DNA of 6,373 bases from JBJXFY01 sp046155815 (GTDB lineage Bacteria; Verrucomicrobiota; Verrucomicrobiia; Limisphaerales; CAIMTB01): NCBI GenBank assembly GCA_046155815.1, contig JBJXFY010000061.1, forward strand, positions 1-6,373, written 5' to 3'. The notes under the pieces are model-generated. The model had not been told where the DNA came from. It worked only from the letters and a program-made list of their open reading frames with translations, and made no database searches. Numbering within the stretch: the first letter of the stretch is position 1; every line of letters starts with the position of its first letter. Shown here in pieces: positions 5,896 through 6,373 of this stretch. Both the position numbers and the translations under genes were made by a program.

Positions 5896-6373
5896 ATGCC
5901 GCCCGGCGCACCCGCCATCACCACGCTGCTCTTCCTGCTCGCTGCGGGACCGCTGGCCGGAGCGGCGGCCTTGCCAACGGCAGGCCTGGCAGTCGCGTAT
6001 CCCGGCGATGCCGGCCTGGAGCGCGATCCCCGGGTGATCTTCGTGGAGGACTTCGAGTCGCCGACGACCGACGTGCTGGCGGCACGCTGGGAGACGGCCG
6101 GTGACACACCGGGAATGACGTTTTCCGCGGACACGCCATCAGGGAGCGCGGGCCGGCAGTCCCTGGTGATGGAGCGGCTCGACGGCCCGGGGCCGTCGCT
6201 GTACCGCCGGCTGCGCAACGCGGCGGGCGGCTTCGGTGCCGACCGTGTGTTCGCGCGGTACTACGTGAAGTTCGACCCGGACTGCGGGGAGATTCACCAC
6301 TTCGGCACCTGCCTCGGCGGCAACCATCCCGCCACGCCCTGGCCGTCGGTGAAGGCCGGCCAGCCGACGGACG
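5896..6373 (+). CDS. secreted protein of unknown function, 5' part (runs off the right end)
   Basis: The first 159 codons of a gene cut by the window edge. An in-frame TGA at 5875-5877 makes the ATG at 5896 the only sensible ATG start. Residues 1 to about 26 are a signal peptide (hydrophobic core ITTLLFLLAAGPLAG, then AAALP), so the product is exported. The mature part carries LAVAYPGDAGLERDPRVIFV (31-50) and EDFESP (51-56), then LYRRLR (102-107), FARYYVKFDPDCG (119-131) and HHFGTCLGGNHP (134-145). I recall this pattern from long secreted proteins common in Planctomycetota and Verrucomicrobiota that are mostly annotated as hypothetical or as polysaccharide-lyase-like beta-sandwich proteins; a role in carbohydrate binding or cleavage is possible but unproven here. 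Cysteines 130 and 139 could form a disulfide. There is no Shine-Dalgarno at the right distance (GAGGAG lies 22 nt upstream). A broken paralogue in the same orientation lies at 409-627. Confidence 0.85.
   Translation, partial: MPPGAPAITTLLFLLAAGPLAGAAALPTAGLAVAYPGDAGLERDPRVIFVEDFESPTTDVLAARWETAGDTPGMTFSADTPSGSAGRQSLVMERLDGPGPSLYRRLRNAAGGFGADRVFARYYVKFDPDCGEIHHFGTCLGGNHPATPWPSVKAGQPTD

Overview
The window is high-GC bacterial DNA. Two features suggest Verrucomicrobiota or a related PVC-superphylum lineage: a short secreted protein with a C-terminal PEP-CTERM-type sorting tail, and a family of secreted proteins (one partial copy, one dead copy) that I associate from memory with Planctomycetota and Verrucomicrobiota. 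The lineage call is inference; no rRNA or other phylogenetic marker is present.

Layout, left to right. (1) Positions 1-1234 hold no intact gene. They contain a frameshifted, stop-interrupted remnant of an OsmC/Ohr-family gene on the minus strand (about 147-357), then on the plus strand the 5' part of a dead copy (409-627) of the secreted protein gene that appears intact at the right edge. The following 600 bases show nothing I can identify. (2) A perfect 11-bp GC hairpin (1235-1263) closes a minus-strand two-gene operon: first a 203-residue secreted protein of unknown function (4615 down to 4004), then, 18 nt later and behind a strong ribosome binding site, an 896-residue secreted modular metzincin metalloprotease (3985 down to 1295). 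(3) A 326-bp divergent control region (4616-4941) carries a sigma-70-like promoter on each strand. The two -35 boxes sit at the same place in the two arms of an inverted repeat. (4) On the plus strand a 203-residue PEP-CTERM-type surface protein (4942-5553) is followed by a clear intrinsic terminator. (5) After a 342-bp gap containing a 14-bp perfect palindrome, a plus-strand gene begins at 5896 and runs off the right end.

Every intact product has a signal peptide, so this looks like a small locus for exported and surface proteins. The testable idea is that the metzincin, its small operon partner and the divergent PEP-CTERM protein are co-regulated through the shared inverted repeat, with the small protein helping or restraining the protease. 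That functional link is inference from gene order and promoter layout only. I found no CRISPR array, tRNA, rRNA, insertion sequence, toxin-antitoxin or phage-defence system.
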